Of a stretch of 24,423 nt of DNA, positions 1 to 9,665 are shown in pieces. A program made the translations under genes and the position numbers. Source of the DNA: Candolleomyces eurysporus (lineage: Eukaryota; Basidiomycota; Agaricomycetes; Agaricales; Psathyrellaceae). Under the pieces are notes generated by a model. The model ran no database searches, was not told where the DNA came from, and saw nothing but the letters and a program-made list of their open reading frames with translations. The stretch spans positions 1-24,423 of the forward strand of contig JANBPK010000022.1 in the NCBI GenBank assembly GCA_027579435.1, given 5' to 3'. Numbering within the stretch: the first letter of the stretch is position 1; each line of letters opens with the position of its first letter.

Positions 1-863
1 CCTCCGTGTTCCGTGTCAGCTTTTTCAGCCGCTCGTAGAGCACCCACTGGATCGTTCCCTCTGTGACTCCCAGATAGCTCGCCGTCATGCCCTTGTAGAA
101 CCCCCGGATTCCTTCCTGCCGGAATATCTGCTTGATGCACGCCAAACTGCCTTTGGCCCCGTGCAGGCTGCCGCCGTCGCCCTGGATCAGCTGCAGCCGT
201 GTCTTGACCACCCATATTGGATTCGTGGAGGTGCTGGTGACGATACCGGCGGTAGCTGCAGCGCATAGGTGCACAAGGCTGTTTTCCTGCCCGTTGTTGA
301 AGGTCTGCGCGATGAATTGTTTCCCGTTGCCATACGTGAAAAAGTTGATCGAACGCGCTGGGACGACGCCGACGAGGGTGGGCCCGAGTCCTTTGAACAG
401 TGCCCGTGGCGATTCGTGCAAGTAAATGTCCCTGCATACCACCTTTTCAGTTTCCGGGTTCCGCGCCAAATGACAGACGGCACTCACCGCATGATGTGGC
501 CTGTCTCTACAAAGTTGTACAGCAGTCCCCCGGGTTGAAGTCGGACTGCTCCACTGTTCAGAACGGCTGTTGCTGCGCCTCCAGATGTTGCGCCCCGGAT
601 GATGTTCACGTTCACCGCTGGCACTGGATTCCGCGGTGTCTGGAATAGCGACGACTGTAGACGTGTTTTGACCACGTCAAAGGGGGAGGTGACGATGGCC
701 CCGCACATTCCACCCAACCTAGAAAGCAATACGTTAGCACTTGCTCACGTATCTCGAGGAAACACACATACCCTCCCGCAACGAAATGGGTCCATGTCTT
801 GGCGGGCTTGGGAGTTGTCGAAGCTGGCATGGGTGTGTTTTCGACGTCGTCCTCAATGTCCAT
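1..863 (-). CDS. Mitochondrial carrier, RIM2/SLC25A33-36-like pyrimidine nucleotide transporter (5' part, truncated by window)
   Basis: Predicted inner-mitochondrial-membrane solute carrier. Exons are 863-772, 718-488 and 431 to the window edge, with introns of 53 and 56 nt (gtatgt..tag and gtgagt..cag). The start is the ATG at 863, just before an acidic leader (MDIEDDVENTP) and the first helix (KTWTHFVAGG). About 251 residues are visible. Two carrier signatures are seen: SPFDVVKTRLQ near residues 42-52 and NPIWVVKTRLQ near 178-188. The Trp in the second signature (PIW) is typical of the yeast Rim2 / SLC25A33-36 pyrimidine nucleotide group, which exchanges (deoxy)pyrimidine nucleotides across the inner membrane. 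The third repeat and the stop lie outside the window. The reading frame extends upstream of 863 to 1046, but that part has no carrier character. Substrate is inferred from the family. Confidence 0.85.
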
Positions 864-976
864 GGGTCCCTCTAGGACTTTTTGTGATGCGGGGGAAGGA
901 GAAGGAGCGATGATGACAGCACACTCTTTGGAGCGGAAGAAAAGTTGGCACCATGTCACGAGAGCGGGTAATGAAA

Positions 977-991
977 GATAAGATAAGATAA
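977..991. promoter_or_regulatory. Triple GATAA repeat, possible GATA-factor site
   Basis: Three head-to-tail GATAA copies lie 114-128 bp upstream of the carrier ATG. Fungal GATA factors (nitrogen, iron and light regulators) bind HGATAR cores, often clustered. Function is inferred from the motif alone; a chance simple repeat is possible. Confidence 0.3.
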
Positions 992-1694
992 AATGTTCAT
1001 CAAACACGTTGCCCAGAGTCTCCGAGCGATCTTTCCTCTCAGCCAAATTGACGAAAACAAGATCTTTGGAAAGTACCTGGCTTCAGCAGCAGTTTGCCTT
1101 GCCAATAATGCAAACTACAAAAGCAGGTCGAGAACGATGTCTGCGGCCCGAAGCTCAGCAAGGAACTCGAGGTAACTCTTTTAATTTGATATCTGGTTGT
1201 TATACTCATACTCAACGCACTTCAGAGTCATTTCAAGGATATACGGGCAGCTATTTATATCGAGTCTATGTGCTTCTCAACTTTGACACTCTTTTAGAGT
1301 TGGTGAAGACCGTCGTTAGAACATTCAACACGAGGTAACGGCCAGATGGGGGCTGGCCAGGTGTCACGCCGACGCACTGGGCGCCTGTTAGCGGAGCGAG
1401 TCTCGCCTATGTGACGGCCGGCGGACCGTCCAGAGATCCTAATTACTCGGGTGATCCAATGATCGCATATCCAACGATCGCCCCCCCAACATACCAACGC
1501 TCCTCCCAATCTTCCGATATTCCCTCGACTTCGGCGAATGGATAGCAGCGGCAGAACTTCAGCCAATCATAAACCTGATTGACCCTCACTCATCCAACTT
1601 CGCGAATACAAAAAGACATAGCGAAGCTCGAGCGAGGAAGCCTTCTTAACAGCCATTTCCGTAATAACCTTGGCTGATTATATGCCTCAAGTAA

Positions 1695-1701
1695 TATATA
1701 T
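1695..1701 (+). promoter_or_regulatory. TATA-like element of the DUF1996 gene
   Basis: A TATATAT run lies 55-61 bp upstream of the ATG at 1756, a spacing like that of the TATA elements before the DUF4246 and DUF4360 genes in this window. Confidence 0.4.
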
Positions 1702-1755
1702 GTGCGTGCTAGAATGAGACTCATTCCTGCTTCTTTCCTCGAGCCCCACCTGACC

Positions 1756-3650
1756 ATGCAATCGCAGATATTGCTTTTTGCCGCTGCTCTCTTCTTGCCC
1801 TTGACTGAGGCTTTGCTACGGTTCCCGTGTTCCCAGCTTGTGACTCAGCGTTTCGATCCGTAAGTCTCGAGCGCTTTCTCGTCCTTTCCGGGTTGCTTCC
1901 AACTTGCGCTTCAACTTTTAGGCTGGTAACACCCGGGATAGTATCCCCTCATCTACACCAGATCGTTGGCGGTGTAAGTCGTCCACTCTCATCGTTCACC
2001 AACTTTTGCAAGGTCTGACAATCGTTCTTACAGAATGCGTAAGGATCGTCAGATCTTGGCCGCTCTCTCCCCCTGACATGCAGCCTCCAGGTTCAATCTT
2101 TCTATGGACCCCAAGACCGACATCGCCAAGACGTCGACTTGCACGTCCTGTCGCTTCAAGGAGGACAAGTCCAACTATTGGACCGCCGTTTTATATTTTA
2201 AACATACCAACGGGTCTTACATTCGAGTAAGCTTTCTTGTTTCTCGCACCATCTCTCGAGATTCACCGNTTTTTTGTTGGTACTTATCAATGGATAGGTT
2301 CCCCAAATTGCTAACGGTGGAACGGGCAACTCCAACGGTGGCATGACGGTATACTACATCCAACCTCCCAAGGACGTGCGTGTCGTCTCTTTCGCAAAGG
2401 TTCGTTCACTCTCCCTCCACCTCTTCCGCCAACCAATCATACCGACGTCGAATTGGTCTTAGGGCTTCCGAATGATCGTAGGCGACCCCATGCTTCGAAC
2501 CGATAGGAACATCAACCCGAGGTCACCTCAGGCGTTCGCCCTGACGTTTAGATGCTACGATGGTGTCCCTGGGAGTGACTGGGCGTATGCACCGGGTGTT
2601 GGACCTTTTGAGAGTATTGGGCTGCCGAAGAAGGCGTGTCCCGGAGGGATTAGGAGTAATACGTTCTTCCCTACGTGCGTTTACCTTCTCTTTCTCTCGA
2701 CTTCATTGGGATGAAGTCGAAGATGAGGGTTTTCAAGAATGCTGATGCAANGGTTTTCTGTAGATGCTGGGACGGGAAGAACCTTGACACTCCAGATCAC
2801 CATGTGAGTCTTCATTTATTCTTTTTCATCTCTTCCAGACTCGATCTCTCCGTTTGCTTGGGCTCATAACTGTTCTAGAGCCACATGCGATTCCTAGACG
2901 TCCCCGTCCCATCTATGGGCATATTCTACCTCAACGGCACATGCCCGTCAACCCATCCCGTCCGCGTACCGGGTCTCTTCCTCGAGACTGTATGGGATAC
3001 GAAACCTTTCATCAATATCTGGCCTAAGGATGGGAGCCAGCCGTTGGTGTATAGTATGGGTGATCCGTACGTCTTCCATCCCTTTTTCCTGTGACTTCCC
3101 TCCTTACTGACTTTTCCTACTGACTTGCCTATCACCCTAATTCACGAATTCGATCGGATTCATATAACGAACGGGCGGGGCGCGACGTGTAGAACGGGAT
3201 TCGGCCACCATGCAGACTACGTTTTTGGATGGGACGACGACTCACTCGATCGCGCGATGGCGAATTGCAACGACAGAGGCGATTTCCCCGCGGATTGTAA
3301 AGAGTTGACGGTTCAGACAGACGAGGAGATTAATTCGTGTACCCAACCCGTTTTGGTGGACGAGGTTACGGAGGGTGTCTGTGAGTCTGCTTTCTTTCTC
3401 TTCCTGAGTTCCAGGAATCGGTTTCTCCCATTTCTTTTCCTTCTCAAGGTTCTTTTCTTCATTCTCCCGGGATTCAATGACATCAATCTCAATTCCCTGT
3501 TGATACTGACCATACTTGCTTTATCTAACAGACCTCCCTGCTCTCCCTGGATGCAACCCAATCCAGAACGGGCCTAATCCTGCCACAGCGATTAAGAATT
3601 GTAATGCTGTCTCGACTACTATTGCGCGGCCCTCCGCGACCACGTTGTGA
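1756..3650 (+). CDS. Secreted DUF1996-domain protein (intact, ten exons)
   Basis: Predicted secreted protein of 381 aa. Exons: 1756-1859, 1922-1973, 2034-2038, 2091-2226, 2298-2399, 2463-2674, 2764-2803, 2879-3066, 3193-3380, 3532-3650; the sum is 1146 nt. A signal peptide (MQSQILLFAAALFLPLTEA) leads into the domain. Hallmarks in order: SPHLHQIVGGNAFNLSM, CTSCRFKEDKSNYWTAVLYF, MTVYYIQPPKD, CWDGKNLD, HMRFLDVP, LNGTCPSTHPVRVPGLFLE, and GFGHHADYVFGWD ahead of ANCN. This is the full DUF1996 layout; no WSC domain follows. The third exon is only 5 nt and supplies part of the conserved GGNAFN motif. Many paired cysteines fit an extracellular protein. The biochemical role of DUF1996 is not established. 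Two ambiguous bases (2269, 2751) fall in introns. Two decayed copies lie downstream. Confidence 0.9.
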
Positions 3651-4170
3651 GGAGGAATCGGAGTCCAGAGAGATGGTCCGAAATTCGAATTGGATGAGGA
3701 GTCGGCGTTACAGTTGGGGGCGGGAAAGAGGACATGTAAGAGACTCCTGGAGTAGGCGGAGGCATGCTCACGAGCGGTATTTCCATTTCGTGGTTGTTTG
3801 TGATGTGTAACTTAGTTAAAGAAATCTGAATCAGGTTCCATGAGCCAAATTCTAATTGCCCGATAGCTCGAGGGGGTAAGGTTCGTTGGGTGCTGAAGTC
3901 GAGAAAGCATCCTTCTACGATCTCGTAAGTCAGACGAGACAGACTCTGAGCTGCTGTGTGGACATACCACTGCAATGGAGAAATCAATGGCTGGCCGGGA
4001 CATGCGGATTCTGTGCCCTACTACCCTTGACCCTCGATATTGGATTTGTTGAATGTGGGTCCACCTCCCAATACCTCCAATTGGATCATTTGGCACTGAG
4101 ATTGACATGTTTTTGCAGTTATTGTAACGTAGGTCGGTGTCAAGGCCGGGCACTTCAAGACGCACGACGT
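3651..4170. other. 3' flank of DUF1996 gene and spacer
   Basis: No gene seen. The first ~90 bp, just after the stop, are repeated after the third DUF1996 copy (around 12540-12640), so the duplicated block included 3' untranslated sequence. The remaining ORFs on both strands have no recognisable content. Confidence 0.5.
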
Positions 4171-5436
4171 GTGGGCGCCAAGAACTGTACCACGTCCTGC
4201 CACTTTAAGGGAGATAGATCCAAATATTGGACCGCCGTTTGATGTTTTAAGCATGCCGACGTGTGTTACATTCGAGTAAGCGTTACTTATTCGTTCTCAC
4301 CTCTCCCGCCCTCCCTCTCGTTTTATCGTTTTTCATTGACCCTCATGTATGATTGGCTAGGTTCCCCAAACCGCCAATGGTGGAACGGGCGACTCTAACG
4401 GTGGTGTGACGGTATACTACATCCAACCTCCCAAGGACATACCTGTCGTCTGTTTTGCAAAGTTCGTTCGTTCTTCCTCCATCGCTTCCTCTTCGGTCAA
4501 TTTAGATCGTAAACCAACCTGGACCGGATGAACAGGGCTTCTGAATGATTGTAGGCGACCCCATGCTCTGAAGCGACAGGCACATCGACCCGCAGTCACC
4601 TCAGGCGTTCAGATGCTACCATGGTGTCCCGGCNGGGGGGGGGCTGGGATGAGGTGAACCTTGATACTCCAGATCACCTTGTACGTCTGAATTTACTCTT
4701 TTGCATCTCTTGCAAAAACTCCGCCCTCCCATTTGTTGGACTCGTAACTATCTTCACGTTGTCAGAACCATATGAGATTCCTAGACGTCCCCGTCCCACT
4801 CTTCGGCATTTTCTACCTCAACGGTACTTGCCCGTCCACCCCCTCCACGTACCACATCTGTTCCTTGAGACCGTATGGGGTACGAAACCATTCCCCAATA
4901 TTTGACCTACGAATGGAAGTCAGCCGTTGGTGTATAGTATGGGTGATCCGTACGTCCTCCTCTTTTTCCTGTGAGCTCCTTACTGAACGGGATTCGGCCA
5001 TCACGCAGTACCTCTGAGGGTGGGAAGACGACTCTCGATCGCACGATGGCGAATTGCAATGGCAGAGTTGACTTCCCTGCGGATTGCAAAGAGTTGACAG
5101 TCTCCAGACGGACGAAGAGATTAATTCGTGTACGCAGCCGGTTTTGGTGGATGAGGTCACGGAGGGTGTTTGTGAGTCTGTTTTTCTTTTCTTTCTTGAG
5201 TAATTCTTTCTCGCGTTCTACTCTTTCATTCACCCTAACTCGTGCTCTTCGAACGCGACTTTATGGAGCTGATACCGCTTTCATCAGACCTTCCTGCGCT
5301 CCCCGGATGCAACCCCACCCAGAACGGGCCTGGCTCTCCTGCCGCTATGATTGAGAGTTGTCATGCTGTCTCGACTACTATTGCCTGGCCCGCTGCGACT
5401 GTTGAGAACTTGAACACCATTCGTATTTGTCCCTAG
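4171..5436 (+). pseudogene. Decayed DUF1996 copy (pseudogene 1)
   Basis: Matches the intact gene from exon 4 to the C-terminus, in order and on the same strand. Exon-4-like sequence ends in TSCHFKGDRSKYWTAV followed by an in-frame stop. Exon 5 (VPQTANGGTGDSNGGVTVYY..) is intact at 4361-4462. Exon 6 has stops after GF and after MIVGDPML and then breaks near 4634, where the sequence holds an N. Exon-8-like sequence starts well (HMRFLDVPVPLFGIFYLNGT) but frameshifts after the Thr-Cys-Pro segment. Exon 9 has lost its front part. The last exon (LPALPGCNPTQNGPGSPAA..) reads to a stop at 5434. The signal-peptide exons and the microexon are missing. It cannot encode a working protein. Confidence 0.85.
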
Positions 5437-5652
5437 TGTTAGAACAAGCCACGGGGAGGAGTTGCTCACGGGTGATATCTCTATTTCGTCGTTCAACGTG
5501 CCCCCGGATAATGCCATGGTATGAAAAATATCTCTTTTGGCCAAATAATATATCTACCTAAATTTCGAGATGACAAAGTCTAGACCAATTAATAGAGAGA
5601 GTGGGAACGGAATTGAATTATCAACCGCCAAGCCTTGGACCTGCGTTCATGC

Positions 5653-8112
5653 CTACGTCCGCCAGGGTAGGAGCCAACGTGGATACATCATGGTACTAGT
5701 GTCTCTACTGGTTTGACGTGCTGCCCTGCCCGTAGGACCAGGGATAGCATCCTCGCCGTCTGGTCCTAGTCGTGGTCCTGTAGCTGAGTTCTGCCTGGTG
5801 TTGGTCGCTCCTTCGGAATTCGGGGTCGGCACAGAAAGTTTGGTATCTTGACTCGCCGCCTTAGACGCGTCCTTGTGTTTCAGCTTGCTGGTACCGCCTC
5901 CTTCTATTATCGAGCTTTTGTACCCCACGGCCGGGGTGGCTCTGCCATGAAAAGAGTCAGATACACCCTTACCAGTCTGAGAATGATCCGGTAACATATC
6001 CCATTCGCCGTGGCCATCTTCTCTGTCCCAGCTCTCCGTATTCCTATAGAAGTCTCCCAGATGGATGTCGTTCACCGCATCTGTGAACAGTCGCATATCC
6101 CCAGTCCCAGGCTTCTCCGCCCTCCGCTCACCTCCGTCCCCGGTTCGTTGTCGCAAGCCATGCCTATTCTCAGCGTCTCTCTGCTCACCCCCTCCCTCTG
6201 ATTGCGCTTTCGTGCTGGTGTGTACGTTCGACAGACCCTTACTTTCGAGTTCGTCTTGACCTGGCGCCGCACTCTTGAGGTCGCCATCATCGCCCCTAGC
6301 GAACTTAGATGTCTCCTTGATTTCGCGACAACCGTCGCTGCTTCGAGATAGAGGGTCGTTACTTCCAGTTCTGCTTCCAGCTCCATTCCCACTCTCGTTT
6401 CTCGCATCATGTGGAGGCCCACGTCCACTGTGCGTCTCTTCAGGAGGACCACCATCCCCTGGAGACGTAGCGGCTTCATTTCCTGCCCCTGCTCCAGTTC
6501 CATCTCTACCCCCGTCTCTAGCGTCGCCTGGAGACACCCTGTCCACCTGGCCACCTTCTCCTTCGGGCTGCCCTTCCGTGCTGGTGGGTACATTCGACGG
6601 ACTCTCATCAGTTTCGAGTTCGTTTTGGGCTTTCGTTCTCGTGAAATTGTCGTTGCGGCCTACAGCGGCTTCAGGTGGCTTCTCTATTTGGCGACGCTCA
6701 GCACAATCGCTGTCGGCTGGAGACAGAGGGACTTGGTTTGCTGTTCCCGATCCTATTCTTTCTTCATTCGCCTGATGTGGGAACTCATGTACACCGTTGG
6801 TCTGGTCACCGTCTCCCTCAGATTGTCCTTCCGTGCAGGCGTTAGTCGGCATCTGGCCAGTCGCATCCTCACCAATTTTGAGTTCGTCTTGAACCACTCC
6901 CATACTGCCAATTTTCCCAGTGACTTGAGGTACCTTTTTCTTTGTCGCGCTTTCATCCCCACTCCTGCTTCTCCAACGCCTAGACGGTCTCTGACCATTG
7001 TCACTGAAACGGTCAAAGATCAACAACCTCAAGGGAGATAATCGTCCAAGTCCGGTCGACTGCTCGCCCTTTGTAACATGCTCTTCTGCTGTAATGTCTG
7101 GGCTTGAAGCTTCGCCATCCTTCTCCAGCTTCATATGAGTTTTCATCGAGTGCCGTAGCCGCTTTAAACCGCCCAGCATAGGACTTCGTGACCTCGGGTT
7201 GCCGGTGATACAACGTCCTGCGCTCGTCGCCAGAGGCCGAAGCCTATCGACCACCATTTCTTGCACGATTGCTAAGCTCGGAGGCTCGTCCCGGGTGCCA
7301 GGTGTTGGTTTCTTGATCACCTCCAAGGCATCGTCAAGCGTCATCACGTTTGCCTGGAGACAGCCCCTCTCGATCGCATCCGACCACAGCGTCTCTTTCA
7401 GCTGCTTTGACCTGGCCTTCCCTACTTCGGGTGTGACCCGATCCCACTTGAAAGTAACAATTGTTGCCCTGCCCTCAGAAAAGCCCGCCGTTCCGCAGAG
7501 GTTTTCGAATACTTTGAAGTCCAGTTGCATAGTCGGACTAACCCAGTCGGATGATATGTTGTGGACGTACAAAACCTGTAGGACCCTCCATCCGTCGTTA
7601 TACCTACCAAGTCGAATCATGGTCAGCTTCTTCGTCAGGATGGCGCAGGCTGACATACCAAGTGCACAACCAAACTGCGATATTCTTGAAGACATCGACA
7701 TCGCTGAGCGTCGTGTGGTCAAGACCTGGAGTGTCAACCAACACGAGGCCAGGATACTTCGTGGGGTGAAGCGGCACCTCTGTGACCTTGCTCGTTTTCG
7801 CAGATAGCCCTGTTCGAATATCAACGTGCTTCGCGGCTGTTGCCGCTCCATTGGCAGCATCAAGAAGCCAGTTGATGAACTCCTCGTCGTATTTAAGTGA
7901 GTCTTAAGCACCGTGTTCAAGGCTGATAGCTTACCGTGCTCTTCCCTGCATTCGATGGACCTAGCACCCTGGGATCGATGGTTCAGCACGGAGCTATGAA
8001 GTGGGATGAGGGCCTTGACTAACAGTATTGCATGTTTTGTCGGATAGTCGATTAATTCTTTGTCCAATATCCTGCTGTTCTCGCCTTTGGGAGAGGTTTG
8101 AGTGCGGGGCAT
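5653..8112 (-). CDS. G-domain P-loop GTPase with long repetitive C-terminal tail
   Basis: Predicted GTP-binding protein of 764 aa. Exons: 8112-8024, 7968-7935, 7879-7659, 7603-5653 (2295 nt). G1/P-loop is GPSNAGKST at residues 33-41, on its own 34-nt exon; G3 is DTPGLDH from residue 90; G4 is FKWD at 166-169, where the neighbours have TKWD. Residues ~115-245 resemble the neighbouring GTPase (YVHNIS, VFENLCG). From ~250 to the end the protein is hydrophilic, rich in Gly, Ser, Asp, Glu and Arg. Three diverged repeat units begin with Q-[DN]-E-L near residues 353, 441 and 564; the middle unit is 35 residues longer, by an internal duplication. The start at 8112 was chosen because it gives a leader like that of the neighbour; the open frame extends to 8289 without domain content. 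It belongs to the TRAFAC-type 'G domain' (AIG1/MMR_HSR1-like) proteins common in Agaricomycetes. Cellular role unknown. Confidence 0.8.
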   Translation of the reverse strand: MPRTQTSPKGENSRILDKELIDYPTKHAILLVKALIPLHSSVLNHRSQGARSIECREEHGKLSALNTVLKTHLNTTRSSSTGFLMLPMERQQPRSTLIFEQGYLRKRARSQRCRFTPRSILASCWLTLQVLTTRRSAMSMSSRISQFGCALGMSACAILTKKLTMIRLGRYNDGWRVLQVLYVHNISSDWVSPTMQLDFKVFENLCGTAGFSEGRATIVTFKWDRVTPEVGKARSKQLKETLWSDAIERGCLQANVMTLDDALEVIKKPTPGTRDEPPSLAIVQEMVVDRLRPLATSAGRCITGNPRSRSPMLGGLKRLRHSMKTHMKLEKDGEASSPDITAEEHVTKGEQSTGLGRLSPLRLLIFDRFSDNGQRPSRRWRSRSGDESATKKKVPQVTGKIGSMGVVQDELKIGEDATGQMPTNACTEGQSEGDGDQTNGVHEFPHQANEERIGSGTANQVPLSPADSDCAERRQIEKPPEAAVGRNDNFTRTKAQNELETDESPSNVPTSTEGQPEGEGGQVDRVSPGDARDGGRDGTGAGAGNEAATSPGDGGPPEETHSGRGPPHDARNESGNGAGSRTGSNDPLSRSSDGCREIKETSKFARGDDGDLKSAAPGQDELESKGLSNVHTSTKAQSEGGGEQRDAENRHGLRQRTGDGGERRAEKPGTGDMRLFTDAVNDIHLGDFYRNTESWDREDGHGEWDMLPDHSQTGKGVSDSFHGRATPAVGYKSSIIEGGGTSKLKHKDASKAASQDTKLSVPTPNSEGATNTRQNSATGPRLGPDGEDAIPGPTGRAARQTSRDTSTMMYPRWLLPWRT
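6180..6895 (-). repeat. Degenerate protein-level repeats in the GTPase tail
   Basis: Within the last exon of the 5653-8112 gene, three units share a header like Q-x-E-L ... N-V-x-T-S-T-x-x-Q-S-E-G. Header-to-header spacing is 88 and then 123 residues. The longer spacing reflects a second copy of a Gly-rich block (GTGAGAGNEAATS and GNGAGSRTGSNDPLS). All spacings are whole codons, so the repeats expanded in frame. Confidence 0.65.
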
Positions 8113-8342
8113 GGTTGTATTGCGAGATTGGCAACCTGCAAACAGTCCTTCAAATCCGGTCTCCCACGAGGATAGAGCGAGACTAAACTCGTGCCTCGAT
8201 GTTGTATCGATGTTGTATCTATTGAAAAGGCATGATAATCCTCGTGGTGTTTGCCTGCACCACAATTCCATAGAACAAGTGGGAAACAAAAGNCAAACNT
8301 TGCTACATGTGTCGTAAAAATGAGAGCGATCATCGTATGTAG

Positions 8343-9468
8343 CTATGAGAGCCCAAAAACACGTTTAAATCGCTGGGCCAGGGTAGGGTCCAGCATCTTC
8401 ATCTCCATCTCCACTGTATTCAGATCACGATCGACTGAATCATCATTCTCCTCCACGGGTCGTCCCTTCATCGCCTTCTTCACGTCCTTCAGTGCCTCCC
8501 TGCGATCCTTTAGTTCAGCTCGAATTGTAGCACCAGCTTCGGTCTCTCTTAAAAAACGTTTCTTCCCAACGAGCTCGTGTTGAATTTGTAGAGCACGATC
8601 GCGGTCCATCATTGCCTCCACTATCTTGTCAACAATCTTCCATGGCGCATCGTATTGTTCGACAGAGAATTTCGAGGGTTCCTGCTCGGGTCGTACTCGA
8701 TGAACCGCCGCCTCCCTCTCCAGGAGTAGTTTCCAAAAATCCCTCTTAAGCTCTTCCAGAAAAGCTTCTCCTCTTTCAGGGCTGATGACATCCCATTTCG
8801 TCGTCACTATCTTGACCATCTTCATCGATTTTACACCGCAGAGCCTTTCGAAGATCTTCAAATTTGTCACAGCCGATTTGCCGAAGCTGTCGCAGCTGAT
8901 ATTATGGAGATATATTACTCCTCCAACCAGCATCCCTTTGCGATACCTGCAGGGTGAATTAGATTGAGGCAAAACTTCAAAAGGAACCACTGACGACTCC
9001 TCCAACCACGCCGCCACCCTAACTAGGATACCCCCGTTCCCTATGCACGTATCATCGAACCCTGGCGTGTCGACCAAAACAAGTCGACGGCCATTGAGGT
9101 TTTCTCTGAGGCTGCCGCACTCAGGGGGTAGCTCCGCCTCAGAGATGACAACTGGCTGTACGTGCTGAGTGCAAGAACGCAACTGAGTGTCCTTGACTTC
9201 CATGCGGTCGGTGACCTTCGTATCGCTCAGAAGGCGATTGATAAACTTGCAGATTTAGATATTACTGACAAGAGGGCGTTCAGAGATTCAGGACGACTCA
9301 CAGAACTTTTGCCTGCCCTCGTTAGACCCATGACACTGATCCAGGCTTTTGAGACGTGTTTCAGATTCTGATGTGCCAAAGTACGTACGGTATGATAATG
9401 TCATCTTCGCGCCCGTCTTGCAGTACGATATCGGCAACGGTTCCAGAGTTGGGACCTGTTCCTGGCAT
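8343..9468 (-). CDS. Single-domain G-domain GTPase
   Basis: Predicted GTP-binding protein of 322 aa. Exons: 9468-9389, 9335-9302, 9245-8995, 8946-8343 (969 nt). All canonical motifs are present: G1 GLTRAGKSS (30-38), preceded by the strand DDIIIPVM; G3 DTPGFDD from 97; G4 TKWD (171-174). The C-terminal third, from about residue 200, is rich in Lys, Glu and Arg, suggesting a coiled coil or helical bundle, and ends FKRVFGLS. The 48-nt last intron can be read through in frame, so an isoform with 16 extra residues is formally possible; the spliced form (WLEESYRKG) matches the other domains better. The start at 9468 is the only ATG shortly before the P-loop in frame. It sits 197 bp after the double-GTPase gene and 230 bp before the repeat-tailed GTPase, all on one strand, consistent with local duplication. 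Function unknown. Confidence 0.82.
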
Positions 9469-9615
9469 TCTATGGAGAGAGCTTCATGCTGCGGTCTGAC
9501 ATGAGCTGAATCATCCGTCTTAAGACCTGGTTCTCCACGAGGCAACTGCCAGGGCTTCGTGGATAATTTCCAACCTTACGAGCCATACATAGGCAGCGGC
9601 ACGTTGAGTCCACGG

Positions 9616-9622
9616 TTTTATA
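9616..9622 (-). promoter_or_regulatory. Possible TATA box of the single-domain GTPase
   Basis: TATAAAA on the minus strand, about 150 bp upstream of the ATG at 9468, in the short gap after the double-GTPase gene. The distance is longer than for the other TATA elements here, so this is tentative. Confidence 0.25.
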
Positions 9623-9665
9623 GAGTTCAGCGTTTCAGAAATGAATTGATTCGTGAAAAGGAAAT

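Larger units (their letters stand above)
864..1755. other. Divergent intergenic region between carrier and DUF1996 genes
   Basis: No convincing gene. Several short ORFs on both strands show no domain or splice-supported continuation. It should hold the promoters of the minus-strand carrier and the plus-strand DUF1996 gene. A triple GATAA repeat lies on the carrier side and a TATA-like run on the DUF1996 side. Confidence 0.6.

Noticed and set aside
6010..7041. Several plus-strand ORFs of 60-210 aa opposite the GTPase tail
   Set aside because: They mirror the Gly/Ser/Asp-rich codons of the minus-strand gene and have no domain or splice support.
8113..8289. N-terminal extension of the repeat-tailed GTPase to an upstream ATG
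   Set aside because: The frame is open, but the extra residues have no domain character; the ATG at 8112 gives a short leader like that of the neighbouring GTPase.
9546..9665. Possible extra 3' exon of the double GTPase (gtatgt donor at the stop, acceptor near 9570, LEIIHEAL-like helix)
   Set aside because: The donor and acceptor phases do not give the frame that resembles the neighbour's C-terminal helix, so the simpler stop at 9666 was kept.
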